Below are positions 1 to 8,245 of a stretch of DNA of 64,000 nt, one piece after another; the stretch's first letter is position 1; the number at the start of each line of letters is the position of its first letter. The translations under genes and the position numbers were made by a program. The stretch covers positions 19,183 to 83,182 of the forward strand of contig DJWC01000126.1 in the NCBI GenBank assembly GCA_002441445.1, read 5' to 3'. This stretch comes from Pusillimonas sp. UBA6240. GTDB taxonomy: Bacteria; Pseudomonadota; Gammaproteobacteria; Burkholderiales; Burkholderiaceae_B. The notes under the pieces are model-generated. The model had not been told where the DNA came from, did not search any database, and saw nothing but the letters and a program-made list of their open reading frames with translations.

Positions 1-2
1 GG

Positions 3-116
3 ATACACCCTGAGCGCTTCGCCGACATCTCCGCCGAAGATACGCTGGCCGAGATCAACCGGCGTTTTCTTACCGTGCCCCTGCAGGGCACTTACATGGT
101 GGACTTGAAGAACTAG
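3..116 (+). CDS. Iron-siderophore ABC transporter substrate-binding protein, C-terminal end (partial)
   Basis: Only the last 37 codons lie in the window, ending at TAG 114-116. The residues (HPERFADISAEDTL, then RRFLTVPLQGTY) match the C-terminal pattern of periplasmic FecB/FepB-type binding proteins, where a P-G-T-Y/W segment closes the second lobe. The esterase gene begins 11 nt downstream on the same strand, so the two are probably co-transcribed. Family assignment rests on a short stretch and is an inference. Confidence 0.6.
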   Translation: MHPERFADISAEDTLAEINRRFLTVPLQGTYMVDLKN

Positions 117-127
117 AGCCGCCGACG

Positions 128-958
128 ATGCCCCAGTTTTCCAGCACAGAACAGCTACTGGTCAATGCCGCGGGGCGTGAATACCGCCTGCGCATATGGC
201 GCCCATCCCGGCCGGAATCCGCGGCCCCGATCGACACCCTGCTATTTCTTGACGGCCATTGGCTGGACGACACCCTGGATGCGGCCATCGCCGCCCTGGC
301 GCCCGCCAACATCCAGTTCGCCAGCCTGGGCTACCGGGTGGCCGAACGCAGCATCCTGGCCCCATGGCGCGCCTATGATTACACCCCGCCCGGGCCGCCG
401 GGGCGCCAAAGCGATCCCAGGAACAGCGCCTGGCCCTGCGGCGGCGCCGACGCGCTGCTTGCCTTTTTGCGCACGCGGGTCATGCCGCTGCTGGCGCCCG
501 CCGCGCCGGCCGCGAGCGGTTCGACAGCGCTGTTCGGCCATTCTTACGCCGGCCTGTTCAGCCTGTATTGCTGGCTGAATGCCGCCCCGCTGTTCAGCCG
601 CATCTACGCGGCCAGCCCCTCGCTGTGGTGGTATTGGCCGCATATGCTGGACCTGCTCAAGGCGCGCCAGGCCGGCGATGCGCCCGGCATGGGCGGCCAC
701 GCCCCCCTGCATTTGTTCGTGGGCACGGAAGAACGCTGGCGGCCGTTGCCCGCCGTCCCAGGCGCGCCGCGCGAGCCGGGTGTGTCCACCGTGCCGTTCG
801 CGCAAAGCTTCCTGGCGGCCGTGCTGGCCTCGGGCCACAGCGCGGCCACGCTGCAGCTATTCGAAGGCCAGGCGCACGGCCCCATGCTGCACGCGGCGGC
901 ACGCTATGCGCTGGAGCACTTCGTGGCGACTGAGGCGCCGATTGGCATTCGGTCCTGA
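128..958 (+). CDS. Alpha/beta hydrolase, siderophore esterase (IroE/BfeB/Fes-like)
   Basis: A 276-aa protein of the PF00756-type putative esterase family. The nucleophile elbow G-H-S-Y-A-G is at residues 137-142 (Ser139), and a C-terminal G-Q-A-H-G carries the likely catalytic His250. Relatives hydrolyse ester bonds of enterobactin-type trilactones, in the periplasm (IroE) or cytoplasm (Fes), to release iron. No clear signal peptide is seen, so the location is uncertain. It follows an iron-siderophore binding protein and precedes catecholate biosynthesis genes, which supports a siderophore substrate over a general esterase. Confidence 0.75.
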   Translation: MPQFSSTEQLLVNAAGREYRLRIWRPSRPESAAPIDTLLFLDGHWLDDTLDAAIAALAPANIQFASLGYRVAERSILAPWRAYDYTPPGPPGRQSDPRNSAWPCGGADALLAFLRTRVMPLLAPAAPAASGSTALFGHSYAGLFSLYCWLNAAPLFSRIYAASPSLWWYWPHMLDLLKARQAGDAPGMGGHAPLHLFVGTEERWRPLPAVPGAPREPGVSTVPFAQSFLAAVLASGHSAATLQLFEGQAHGPMLHAAARYALEHFVATEAPIGIRS

Positions 959-970
959 AGCACCTTAAAA

Positions 971-985
971 TGAGAAAGATTACCA
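971..985 (+). promoter_or_regulatory. Fur-box-like site upstream of the Liv-type transporter operon
   Basis: TGAGAAAGATTACCA matches the 7-1-7 Fur core (TGATAAT-N-ATTATCA) at 11 of 14 positions. It lies about 100 nt before the binding-protein start and just after the esterase stop. Fur with Fe2+ would repress the downstream operon. The call rests on pattern matching by eye. Confidence 0.5.
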
Positions 986-1082
986 TTTCACTTATGCCGC
1001 CCATGCGGGTATTGCGCTCACGGGCCTTACCCATACGGGTGTTGTCCCTGGGGCGGCATCGATCACGAAGATATTCCCTGGC

Positions 1083-2285
1083 ATGGTCATGATCCCTTCA
1101 TTCTCCGTGTCGCGGCGCCGCCTGCTGGCGGCGGCCGCCGCACTGCCTGTCGCCGCGCACGCGCCCAGCGTGCTGGCGCAAAACGGCCCGCTGAAAATCG
1201 CCTTGCTTACGTCCCTGTCCGGTCCGTTCGCCTCGCTGGGCGAAAGCATGCGCATGGGCCTGCAGCTATTTCTCGAACAGAACCAATACGAAATGGGCGG
1301 CCGCAAAGTCGAGCTTCTGGTCGAGGACGACCACGGCAAGCCCGACGAAGCCTTGCGCAAAGTGCGCAAGCTGATCTCGCGGGACCGCATCGATGTGCTG
1401 TGCGGGGTGATCAGCGCCAATATCGCCCTGGCCATACGCGATGTCGTCGCCGACGCCGAGCTGCTGACCTTCATTTCCAACGCCGCCGCCAACGACCTGG
1501 CCCGGGGCGCCGCAAGCCCGTATATCTTCAGGCCCACCAAGACGAGCTGGATGCTGGGCCATACAGGCGCGCTGTGGGTGCATGGCCATGTCGCCGCATC
1601 GGGCGGCATCACATTGGGTTCGGACTACGCCGCGGGGCGCGAATACATCGGCGACTTCATTCACACCTTCGAGGCGCAGGGCGGCAGCGTCGGCCAGTCG
1701 ATCTGGACGCCGCTGGGCACGGCGGATTTCGCGCCCATCATCATGAATCTGGCGGCGGCCCAGCCGCGCTTCATCTACTGCTTTCTCGCAGGGGCCGATG
1801 CCGTGCGCTTCCTGCAGCAGATGAAAGACTACAAGATGCACGGCAAGGTGCCGGTCATCGGCCCTGGGGCCTTGTTCGACCAGGAAGACGTCATTCCTGC
1901 CGCGGGCGACGCCAGCATGGGCGGCATCAGTTCGTTCCACCAATCGCCCGGCGCTCCGGCCGCCGCCGACTTCGTCCGCGCATACCAGGCCGCGCGCGGC
2001 CGCTTGCCAGGCGAAGCCAGCACCTCGGGCTATGCCACCGGCCAGGTCATCAAGGCCGGCGTCGACGCGGTCCAGGGGGATATCGGCAACAAGGCCGTGT
2101 TCAAAGACTATTTGCTCGGCAATGCGGTCGGCACGGCCTTCGGCCCCATGCATTTCGATCCGCGCAACAACCAGGCGATTCTCGACATCTACATCAACGA
2201 GGTCCGGCCTGGCCCCGACGGCAAGCCGCTCAACACGGTGATCCACACGTACGAGCGCGTGCAGGATCCGGGCCCCAAAGCGTAA
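1083..2285 (+). CDS. LivK/LivJ-type ABC transporter substrate-binding protein
   Basis: A 400-aa periplasmic binding protein of the type 1 ABC family. The N-terminus has an S-R-R-R-L-L motif followed by an Ala-rich hydrophobic stretch and a likely cleavage after L-A-Q near residue 33, so it looks Tat- or Sec-exported. The mature start (LKIALLTSLSGPFASLGES) is typical of Leu/Ile/Val, urea or amide binders. It heads a five-gene transporter operon and lies between siderophore genes. Its ligand is unknown: it could be an amino acid, an aromatic acid or a siderophore-related molecule. Confidence 0.85.
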   Translation: MVMIPSFSVSRRRLLAAAAALPVAAHAPSVLAQNGPLKIALLTSLSGPFASLGESMRMGLQLFLEQNQYEMGGRKVELLVEDDHGKPDEALRKVRKLISRDRIDVLCGVISANIALAIRDVVADAELLTFISNAAANDLARGAASPYIFRPTKTSWMLGHTGALWVHGHVAASGGITLGSDYAAGREYIGDFIHTFEAQGGSVGQSIWTPLGTADFAPIIMNLAAAQPRFIYCFLAGADAVRFLQQMKDYKMHGKVPVIGPGALFDQEDVIPAAGDASMGGISSFHQSPGAPAAADFVRAYQAARGRLPGEASTSGYATGQVIKAGVDAVQGDIGNKAVFKDYLLGNAVGTAFGPMHFDPRNNQAILDIYINEVRPGPDGKPLNTVIHTYERVQDPGPKA

Positions 2286-2290
2286 GCGCA

Positions 2291-3160
2291 GTGTCTTACT
2301 ACCTGCTGCAGGCGCTGAACGCCCTGTCGTTTTCGGTATTGCTCCTGTTGACGGGCCTGGGCCTGACGCTGGTGCTGAGCCTGATGAACTTCATCAACCT
2401 GGCGCATGGCTCCTTCTTCTTGCTGGGCGGCTACATCGCCACCCAGTGGCTGGCATCGGGCGCTCCGTGGTGGCTGGCCTTTCCCTGCGCCTTCGTGCTG
2501 ACCGGCCTGGTCGGCCTGCTGCTCGACCGTTTTCCCTTCGGGCAGTTCTATGCGCGCACGCATTTGATGCAGGTGCTGCTTACCTATGGCCTGGCCATCA
2601 TTTTCGCCGATCTCATGCGCTGGGGCTTCAGCGCCGATACCCTCACCCCGCCGCTGCCGGAGATATTGCGCGGCGGCGTCTGGATCGCAGGCCTGCCGTT
2701 TCCCACCTACCGCCTGCTCATCATCGCCGCCGGCATCGCGCTGGCGCTGGCCCTGTGGCTCATCCTCGACCGCAGCCTGTGGGGGGCGGCCCTGCGCGCC
2801 TGCGTCAGCGATCGCGACATCGCCGAGACCCTGGGGCTGAACGCGAGGCGTATTTTCACGATCGGCATGGCCGTGGCCGCCGGCCTGAGCGGGCTGGGCG
2901 GCGCCCTGGGAGCGGGAATGCTGTTCGTGCATCCGGGGCTGGACGAGGAAGTACTGCTGCTGGCCTTGCTGGTCGTCGTGATCGGCGGGCTGGGCAGCGT
3001 GAAAAGCGTCATATTCAGCGCCCTCATCCTGGGGTTCGTCGACACCTTTTCCCGGGTGTGGTTGCCTTCGTTTTCCAGCGCCGTCACGCTGGGCGCCATG
3101 CTGCTGATCCTGGTTGCGCGGCCCCAGGGCCTGCTGCAGGCGCAGGCGCGCACGGTATGA
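2291..3160 (+). CDS. LivH-type ABC transporter permease
   Basis: A 289-aa, very hydrophobic inner-membrane permease. It carries the family signature N-F-I-N-L-A-H-G-S-F near residue 34 and a cytoplasmic loop with G-L-N near residue 185. I chose the GTG start at 2291, 5 nt after the binding-protein stop, because the conserved N-terminus begins there; the reading frame is open further upstream but overlaps the previous gene. The stop overlaps the next permease start by ATGA. Confidence 0.88.
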   Translation: MSYYLLQALNALSFSVLLLLTGLGLTLVLSLMNFINLAHGSFFLLGGYIATQWLASGAPWWLAFPCAFVLTGLVGLLLDRFPFGQFYARTHLMQVLLTYGLAIIFADLMRWGFSADTLTPPLPEILRGGVWIAGLPFPTYRLLIIAAGIALALALWLILDRSLWGAALRACVSDRDIAETLGLNARRIFTIGMAVAAGLSGLGGALGAGMLFVHPGLDEEVLLLALLVVVIGGLGSVKSVIFSALILGFVDTFSRVWLPSFSSAVTLGAMLLILVARPQGLLQAQARTV

Positions 3161-4092
3161 AGACGGCGCCCGCCCTCGCCCATATCCGGACCGCGCTCGC
3201 GGCGGCCGCCGCGCTGACGGCCTATGGCGCGCTGGCCGATCCTTATCTGCTGCGCCTGGCGACTGAAATCCTGCTCGTCGGAACGGCGGTCATGAGCCTG
3301 AACCTGGTCACGGGCCAGGGCGGCCTGGTGTCCCTGTGCCACGGCAGCCTGTTCGGCGGCGCGGCCTACGCAGCCGCCATGCTGGCCCAGCAGACGGGCG
3401 CGAACCTGGCCGCGACGCTGGCGATCGGCATCGCCGCGGGGGCATGCCTGGCTTTCCTGGTGGCGCTCGTCAGCCTGCGCTCGAACGGCCTGTTCTTCCT
3501 CGTCGTCACATTGGTGGCGGGCCAGCTGCTATGGGAAGTGGTGTTCCACTGGCGTGAGGCCACAGGCGGCGCGGACGGCCTGCGCGGCTTTACTTCCGCC
3601 GCCGGCCGCCCATGGTGGTCGCAGCCGGTCTGGCTTTACGCATGGTCGGCCGCCTGGGCGTGCGCAAGCCTGATGCTGCTGCGCCGCTACCTGCGCCGGC
3701 CCGCCGGCATCGCGCTGCAAGCCCTGCGCGACCAGCCGCTGCGCATGCAGGCGCTGGGCTACAGCGCAAGCCGCATCCGGATCGGGGCTTTCACGCTATC
3801 GGGCGCCATCGCGGGCGGCGCGGGAGCGCTCTACCCCTTCCTCAACTTGTATATCAGCCCGCAGGCCGTCCACTGGAGCTTTTCCGCAACGCTGCTCATC
3901 ATGGGCGTCATCGGCGGCATCAAGACTTTGCATGGCGCATTCGCGGGCGCGGCCATTTACTTGCTGATCCAGACCTATCTGAGCTCCTACACGGACCGGT
4001 GGCAATTGCTGATCGGCCTGCTCTTCGTCGTCACGGTGCTGTTCATGCCGGACGGCGTCGCCCGGGGCCTGCGGCGGCGAGGCGGCCCATGA
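3157..4092 (+). CDS. LivM-type ABC transporter permease
   Basis: A 311-aa polytopic membrane protein, the second permease of the branched-chain-type transporter. The segment S-L-N-L-V-T-G-Q-G-G-L-V-S-L-C-H-G is the LivM family signature, and a G-Y-S-A-S-R-I-R loop lies in the second half. It starts at ATG 3157, overlapping the LivH stop by 4 nt, and ends overlapping the LivG start by 4 nt, which suggests translational coupling through the operon. Confidence 0.88.
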   Translation: MKTAPALAHIRTALAAAAALTAYGALADPYLLRLATEILLVGTAVMSLNLVTGQGGLVSLCHGSLFGGAAYAAAMLAQQTGANLAATLAIGIAAGACLAFLVALVSLRSNGLFFLVVTLVAGQLLWEVVFHWREATGGADGLRGFTSAAGRPWWSQPVWLYAWSAAWACASLMLLRRYLRRPAGIALQALRDQPLRMQALGYSASRIRIGAFTLSGAIAGGAGALYPFLNLYISPQAVHWSFSATLLIMGVIGGIKTLHGAFAGAAIYLLIQTYLSSYTDRWQLLIGLLFVVTVLFMPDGVARGLRRRGGP

Positions 4093-4838
4093 AGCCCGCC
4101 CTGCTCCATCTGCGCGGCATATCGCAAAGCTTCGGTTCGCTGCAGGTGCTGCGCGGGATCGACCTGTCGATAGCGGCGGGCGAGACGCTGGGCCTGATCG
4201 GCCCCAATGGCGCGGGCAAGACCAGCCTGCTCAATATCGCCAGCGGATTCAGCAGGCCGCGCGCGGGCCGGGTCTGCTTCCAGGAGCGCGATATCACTCG
4301 CCTGGGCGCGTCGCGCCGGGCCCGCCTGGGCATCATGCGCAGTTTCCAGTCCAGCCGGATTTTTCCTCAGCACTCCATCCGGCACAATCTGGGATTGGCC
4401 TTGCGCACAGTCCGCGGCGGAGCCTATGCCTGGATGGGCGGCTCGGCGGCGTTGCGGGAAAGCCTGGAGCAGGCTGACAGCCTCATCGCACACAGCCTGT
4501 TCCGCGGACGCGGCGATGCGCCGGCCGGCGCGCTTTCCTATGGCGAACAGCGCCTGCTGGACTTGCTGATCAGCCTGGCGCCCCGGCCCCCGCTGCTTTT
4601 GCTGGACGAGCCGACCGCCGGCCTGTCCAGGCAAGAGGCGGCCGACGCCATGGCTCTGCTGCGCTCCGCGCATGGATCGAGCACGGCCGTGCTGGTATCC
4701 CACGACCTGGATCTCATATTCGAGTACTGCGACCGTATCGCCGTATTGAATCTGGGCGAGCTCGCCGCGCTCGGCACACCCGAGGAAGTGCGCCGCCACG
4801 AAGGCGCCCAGCGGGCCTATCTGGGAAGCGGCCCATGA
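4089..4838 (+). CDS. LivG-type ABC transporter ATPase
   Basis: A 249-aa cytoplasmic ATPase. Walker A G-P-N-G-A-G-K-T is at residues 38-45. The ABC signature is L-S-Y-G-E-Q, slightly different from the usual LSGGQ, and Walker B is L-L-L-L-D-E-P. The segment M-R-S-F-Q-S-S-R-I-F is the LivG-type Q-loop region. The start is ATG 4089 with ATGA overlap with LivM. It would pair with LivF to energise the two permeases. Confidence 0.88.
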   Translation: MKPALLHLRGISQSFGSLQVLRGIDLSIAAGETLGLIGPNGAGKTSLLNIASGFSRPRAGRVCFQERDITRLGASRRARLGIMRSFQSSRIFPQHSIRHNLGLALRTVRGGAYAWMGGSAALRESLEQADSLIAHSLFRGRGDAPAGALSYGEQRLLDLLISLAPRPPLLLLDEPTAGLSRQEAADAMALLRSAHGSSTAVLVSHDLDLIFEYCDRIAVLNLGELAALGTPEEVRRHEGAQRAYLGSGP

Positions 4839-5551
4839 ACGCCATGCTCGATATCAGGAACCTGGCCAACGGCTATGGCGGCGCCGAAGTCATCTCCGGC
4901 ATAAGCTTCAGCATGGCGCAGGGCGAAAGCGTGGCGCTGCTGGGGCGCAATGGCGCCGGCAAGACCACCCTGCTGCACAGCCTGTTCAATATCGGCCCGC
5001 CCTGCAGCGGGGAGATCCGCTATAAAAACCAGGACATCACCAGGCAGCCCACCCACCGCATCGCCCGCATGGGCCTGGCCCTGGCGCCGCAAGGCAGGGG
5101 CGGCTTCCCCGACCTGCGCGTGCGCGAAAGCCTGGGTCTCGCCACGCTGATCCCGCGCGGGCCGGCCGCGCATCCCTGCACGATCGACGATATCTACCGG
5201 CGATTTCCGCGCCTGCACGAGCGGCGCCATAGCTTGTGCGCGAACTTGAGCGGCGGCGAACGGCAATTGCTGGCGCTGGCGCGCGCCTTGCTGACCCGGG
5301 CGGATCTGATCGTGCTCGACGAACCGAGCGAAGGGCTGGCCCCCATGGCCATCCGCGACATGCTGCAGCCCGAATTGCTGAAGCTGCGCGACCAGGGCTA
5401 CACCGTACTGCTGGCCGAGCAGAACATCGATCTGGCGCTCGCCGTGGCCGGCCGCGCCATCATTCTGGCGGATCGGCGCATCGTGTTCGACGGCGGCGTG
5501 GATGAACTGCGGCAGCGCCCCGACATCCAGAAAATCCATCTGGGATTATGA
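4835..5551 (+). CDS. LivF-type ABC transporter ATPase
   Basis: A 238-aa ATPase with Walker A G-R-N-G-A-G-K-T at residues 37-44, signature L-S-G-G-E-R-Q and Walker B L-I-V-L-D-E-P-S-E-G-L-A-P. The last is characteristic of LivF rather than LivG. It begins with ATGA overlap to LivG and its stop overlaps the phosphopantetheinyl transferase start by 4 nt, tying the transporter to the siderophore biosynthesis genes at the level of translation. Confidence 0.88.
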   Translation: MNAMLDIRNLANGYGGAEVISGISFSMAQGESVALLGRNGAGKTTLLHSLFNIGPPCSGEIRYKNQDITRQPTHRIARMGLALAPQGRGGFPDLRVRESLGLATLIPRGPAAHPCTIDDIYRRFPRLHERRHSLCANLSGGERQLLALARALLTRADLIVLDEPSEGLAPMAIRDMLQPELLKLRDQGYTVLLAEQNIDLALAVAGRAIILADRRIVFDGGVDELRQRPDIQKIHLGL

Positions 5552-6246
5552 ACGGCCGCTTGCATGCGTACTGCATCGATGCGCGCGCCGCGGCGGCGCT
5601 GCCCGACTATTTCTTCGCCTGCCTGCCGGACGCCGAACGGCGCCGCATCGGCCAGTTGAAACGGCCGCAGGACCGCCTCAATCGCAAAGTGGGCTATGCC
5701 GCCCTGCACTGGCTGGCCTGCCGGCATCGCGGGCTCGAGCCCAGCCATATCCAGATCGCCCGCGACCCGGATGGCAAGCCGTTGCTGCGCTTGCCATCCG
5801 GGGTTCCCCCCTTGCATGTCAGCCTGGCGCATTCAGGGCATTTCGCCTTGCTCGCGCTGGCCTCTTGCCCGGTGGGCGTCGACATCGAACAGATTCGCCC
5901 CATCGATGCCCGGCTGTTGAAACGGGACTACTTCCCTCGGGATGCACTCGCCGCCGACGCTCCGGAGGCGGTTTTCTTTGCATGGTGGACCCTCAAGGAG
6001 GCGGCATTGAAAGCTGTCGGGAAGGGTTTGGGCATAGATCCTTCGCTCATCGTCGCCAAGCCGCCGGAGCGGCGTTTTCTCGCCCTGGACGACTGGCCTG
6101 CGGGCCATGGGCTGGAAACGCTGCGGGTCGCCAGCCTCGCGGCGCCGGCAGGCTACGCCGCCGCCATCGCGGCGGCGCATCCCCATCCCCGCGTGAAGGT
6201 GCTTCAACTGGTTACCGACGCTCTCTTGAGAGTGACAAAATGCTAA
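5548..6246 (+). CDS. 4'-phosphopantetheinyl transferase (Sfp type)
   Basis: A 232-aa protein of the Sfp/AcpT superfamily. The Mg-binding G-V-D-I-E is at residues 110-114 and W-T-L-K-E-A-A-L-K at 147-155; these two motifs define the family. It would transfer phosphopantetheine from CoA to the carrier proteins encoded just downstream (Ser38 of the ArCP and Ser1028 of the NRPS), making it the functional equivalent of EntD. It starts with ATGA overlap to LivF. A divergent-looking gap with a Fur-like site follows before entE. Confidence 0.9.
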   Translation: MNGRLHAYCIDARAAAALPDYFFACLPDAERRRIGQLKRPQDRLNRKVGYAALHWLACRHRGLEPSHIQIARDPDGKPLLRLPSGVPPLHVSLAHSGHFALLALASCPVGVDIEQIRPIDARLLKRDYFPRDALAADAPEAVFFAWWTLKEAALKAVGKGLGIDPSLIVAKPPERRFLALDDWPAGHGLETLRVASLAAPAGYAAAIAAAHPHPRVKVLQLVTDALLRVTKC

Positions 6247-6264
6247 GATACCGTCCGAACTAAA

Positions 6265-6279
6265 TAGCAATCATTCTCA
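6265..6279 (+). promoter_or_regulatory. Fur-box-like site at the entE start
   Basis: TAGCAATCATTCTCA matches the Fur 7-1-7 core at 10 of 14 positions, with a well preserved right half (ATTCTCA). It abuts the entE start codon at 6279 in a 32-nt gap, so a promoter here would be blocked by Fur when iron is available. The very close spacing to the ATG is unusual, and the site could instead be fortuitous. Confidence 0.4.
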
Positions 6280-7925
6280 TGGCAGATCAAGACCCACCCA
6301 AGCACGGCTGGCCCGACGAATATGTACAGCGCTACCGGCAGGCAGGCTATTGGCGCGGCGAAACTTTCGGCGCCATGCTGCGCAGCCGCGCCGCGCAGCA
6401 TCCCGATCGCCTGGCGGTGGTCGGCGGCGCGCAGCGGCTGAGCTATGGCGAACTGGACCGGCGCGCCAGCGCCATCGCCGCCGGGCTGCTCGCCCAGGGT
6501 CTGAAGGCGGGCGACCGCGTCATTGTGCATCTGCCCAATATCCCCGAGTTCGTCACCGTCATTTTCGGGCTTTTCAGGGCCGGCATCATCCCCATCTACG
6601 CCCTGCCCGCCCACCGGATCGCCGAAATCGAGCATTTCGCGGCCACCGGGGGCGCGCGCGGCTATGTGTGCGCCGCGGAGCACGGCGGCTTCGACTATCT
6701 GAGCCTGGCCGCCGATCTGCAAGCGCGCTGCCCCGGCGTCCAGAGCGTCGTCGTGGCGGGCGAATCCGCGGGCGTTTATTCCGCACTGCGCGATATCGAA
6801 GCCGCCGGCGCGGGCATCAATGTGCCGGCCACGGTTTCCTCGGCGCAAGACATCGCCTTCCTGCAGATTTCGGGGGGCACCACCGGCCTGTCGAAACTCA
6901 TCCCGCGCACGCATGACGACTATATCTATACCTTGCGCGAAAGCGCGCGCATCTGCGGCCTGGACGGCAACGGCATAATGCTGTGCGCGCTGCCCATGGC
7001 GCACAACTTTCCCATGAGCTCGCCGGGCTTTCTGGGAACCCTGTACGCGGGAGGGCGTGTCGTGCTCAGCACCTCGCCGAGCCCCGAAGCATGTTTCGAC
7101 CTGATCGAACGCGAACGGGTGACGCAGTGCAGCCTGGTGCCGCCGCTGCTGCTGCTGTGGCTGGACGCCGCCGCGCGCGGCAAGTCCGATCTGTCCAGCC
7201 TGTCGGTGCTGCAAGTGGGCGGAGCCAAGCTCAGCCCCGAGGTCGCGCGGCGCGTCGGGCCTGGCCTGGGCGTCACGCTGCAGCAGGTATTCGGCATGGC
7301 CGAAGGCCTGGTCAACTACACGCGGCTGGACGACGACCTCGAGACCATCATCGAAACCCAGGGTCGCCCCATCAGCCCCGGCGATGAAATCCTGATCGTC
7401 GACGACAACGACGCGCCAGTGCAGCCGGGCGAGGCCGGCCATCTGCTTACCCGCGGCCCCTACACCATACGCGGGTATTACAACAACCCCGCGGCCAATC
7501 AGCGCTCCTTCACCGATGACGGTTATTACCGCACGGGGGATATCGTCAAGCTGACGCCCAAGAGCTACCTGGTGGTGCAGGGGCGCGCGGGCGACCACAT
7601 CAACCGCGCGGGCGAAAAGATTTCCGCGGAAGAAATCGAGAACCATCTGCTGGCGCACCCGGCCGTTTTCGACGCCGCCGTGGTTTCGGTGCCGGACGCC
7701 TATCTGGGCGAACGCAGTTGCGCCTTCATCATCCCCAAGAACGAAAAGCCGCGCGCCGTCGAACTGAAAAGGTGGATACGCGAGCAGGGCCTGGCCGAAT
7801 TCAAGGTGCCCGACCAGATCATTTTTGTAGAGACCTTCAGCGCAACCGCCGTCGGCAAAATCAGCCGCAAGGCGCTGCGCGCCCAATTGCGCGCCCAACT
7901 CGAAGACAAGCAGCAAACACCATGA
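6279..7925 (+). CDS. entE: 2,3-dihydroxybenzoate-AMP ligase (EntE/DhbE-like)
   Basis: A 548-aa aryl-acid adenylate-forming enzyme. The N-terminus (W-P-D-E-Y-V-Q-R-Y-R, then G-Y-W-R-G) is typical of EntE/DhbE/YbtE. The P-loop-like S-G-G-T-T-G-L-S-K is at residues 198-206, followed by the A-H-N-F-P-M-S-S-P-G segment that lines the aryl pocket in DhbE. The C-terminal lid has G-R-A-G-D-H-I-N-R-A-G-E-K. It would activate 2,3-dihydroxybenzoate with ATP and load it on the carrier protein encoded next. Salicylate is a possible alternative substrate, but the entA and entB homologues favour 2,3-DHB. Confidence 0.92.
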   Translation: MADQDPPKHGWPDEYVQRYRQAGYWRGETFGAMLRSRAAQHPDRLAVVGGAQRLSYGELDRRASAIAAGLLAQGLKAGDRVIVHLPNIPEFVTVIFGLFRAGIIPIYALPAHRIAEIEHFAATGGARGYVCAAEHGGFDYLSLAADLQARCPGVQSVVVAGESAGVYSALRDIEAAGAGINVPATVSSAQDIAFLQISGGTTGLSKLIPRTHDDYIYTLRESARICGLDGNGIMLCALPMAHNFPMSSPGFLGTLYAGGRVVLSTSPSPEACFDLIERERVTQCSLVPPLLLLWLDAAARGKSDLSSLSVLQVGGAKLSPEVARRVGPGLGVTLQQVFGMAEGLVNYTRLDDDLETIIETQGRPISPGDEILIVDDNDAPVQPGEAGHLLTRGPYTIRGYYNNPAANQRSFTDDGYYRTGDIVKLTPKSYLVVQGRAGDHINRAGEKISAEEIENHLLAHPAVFDAAVVSVPDAYLGERSCAFIIPKNEKPRAVELKRWIREQGLAEFKVPDQIIFVETFSATAVGKISRKALRAQLRAQLEDKQQTP

Positions 7926-8161
7926 GCCATACCCTTACATTGGATTCCATGCGAAGCGACATCGCCCGCATGCTGCACGAAGACCCCGCCGATATCGCCG
8001 ACGACGACAACCTCATGGACCTGGGGCTGGATTCCATGCGCACGATGACGCTGGCGTCCCAATGGCGCGAAGCGGGTGCGGCCATCGAATTTTCCGAAAT
8101 GGCGCTCAATGCCACCTTGCAGCACTGGTGGTCTCTTGTGCAGCCATCGCGGCAAGGGTAG
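7922..8161 (+). CDS. Stand-alone aryl carrier protein (ArCP)
   Basis: A 79-aa acyl carrier domain with the phosphopantetheine attachment motif D-L-G-L-D-S-M-R; Ser38 is the modified residue. It resembles the C-terminal carrier domain of EntB, but here it is a free protein, and the isochorismatase half is a separate gene at 15121. It starts with ATGA overlap to entE, so ligase and carrier are translationally coupled. It would hold the activated 2,3-DHB thioester for the NRPS condensation domain. Confidence 0.85.
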   Translation: MSHTLTLDSMRSDIARMLHEDPADIADDDNLMDLGLDSMRTMTLASQWREAGAAIEFSEMALNATLQHWWSLVQPSRQG

Positions 8162-8245
8162 GGCAGCGCCAGGCCGCGGCGCCCGCAGTGGCGCTTTCCC
8201 GTCTCAATAGCCGATCCAGGCTGCCTCCGTGCTGGTGCAGTTTTT

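Noticed and set aside
1400..2290. Extension of the LivH frame upstream into the binding-protein gene
   Set aside because: The upstream translation is Arg/His-rich and overlaps a clear binding protein; the family start is at GTG 2291.
6243..7916. Long antisense open frame (557 codons) opposite entE
   Set aside because: It mirrors a strong entE gene in high-GC DNA; the translation has no domain and biased Gln/Arg/Gly composition.
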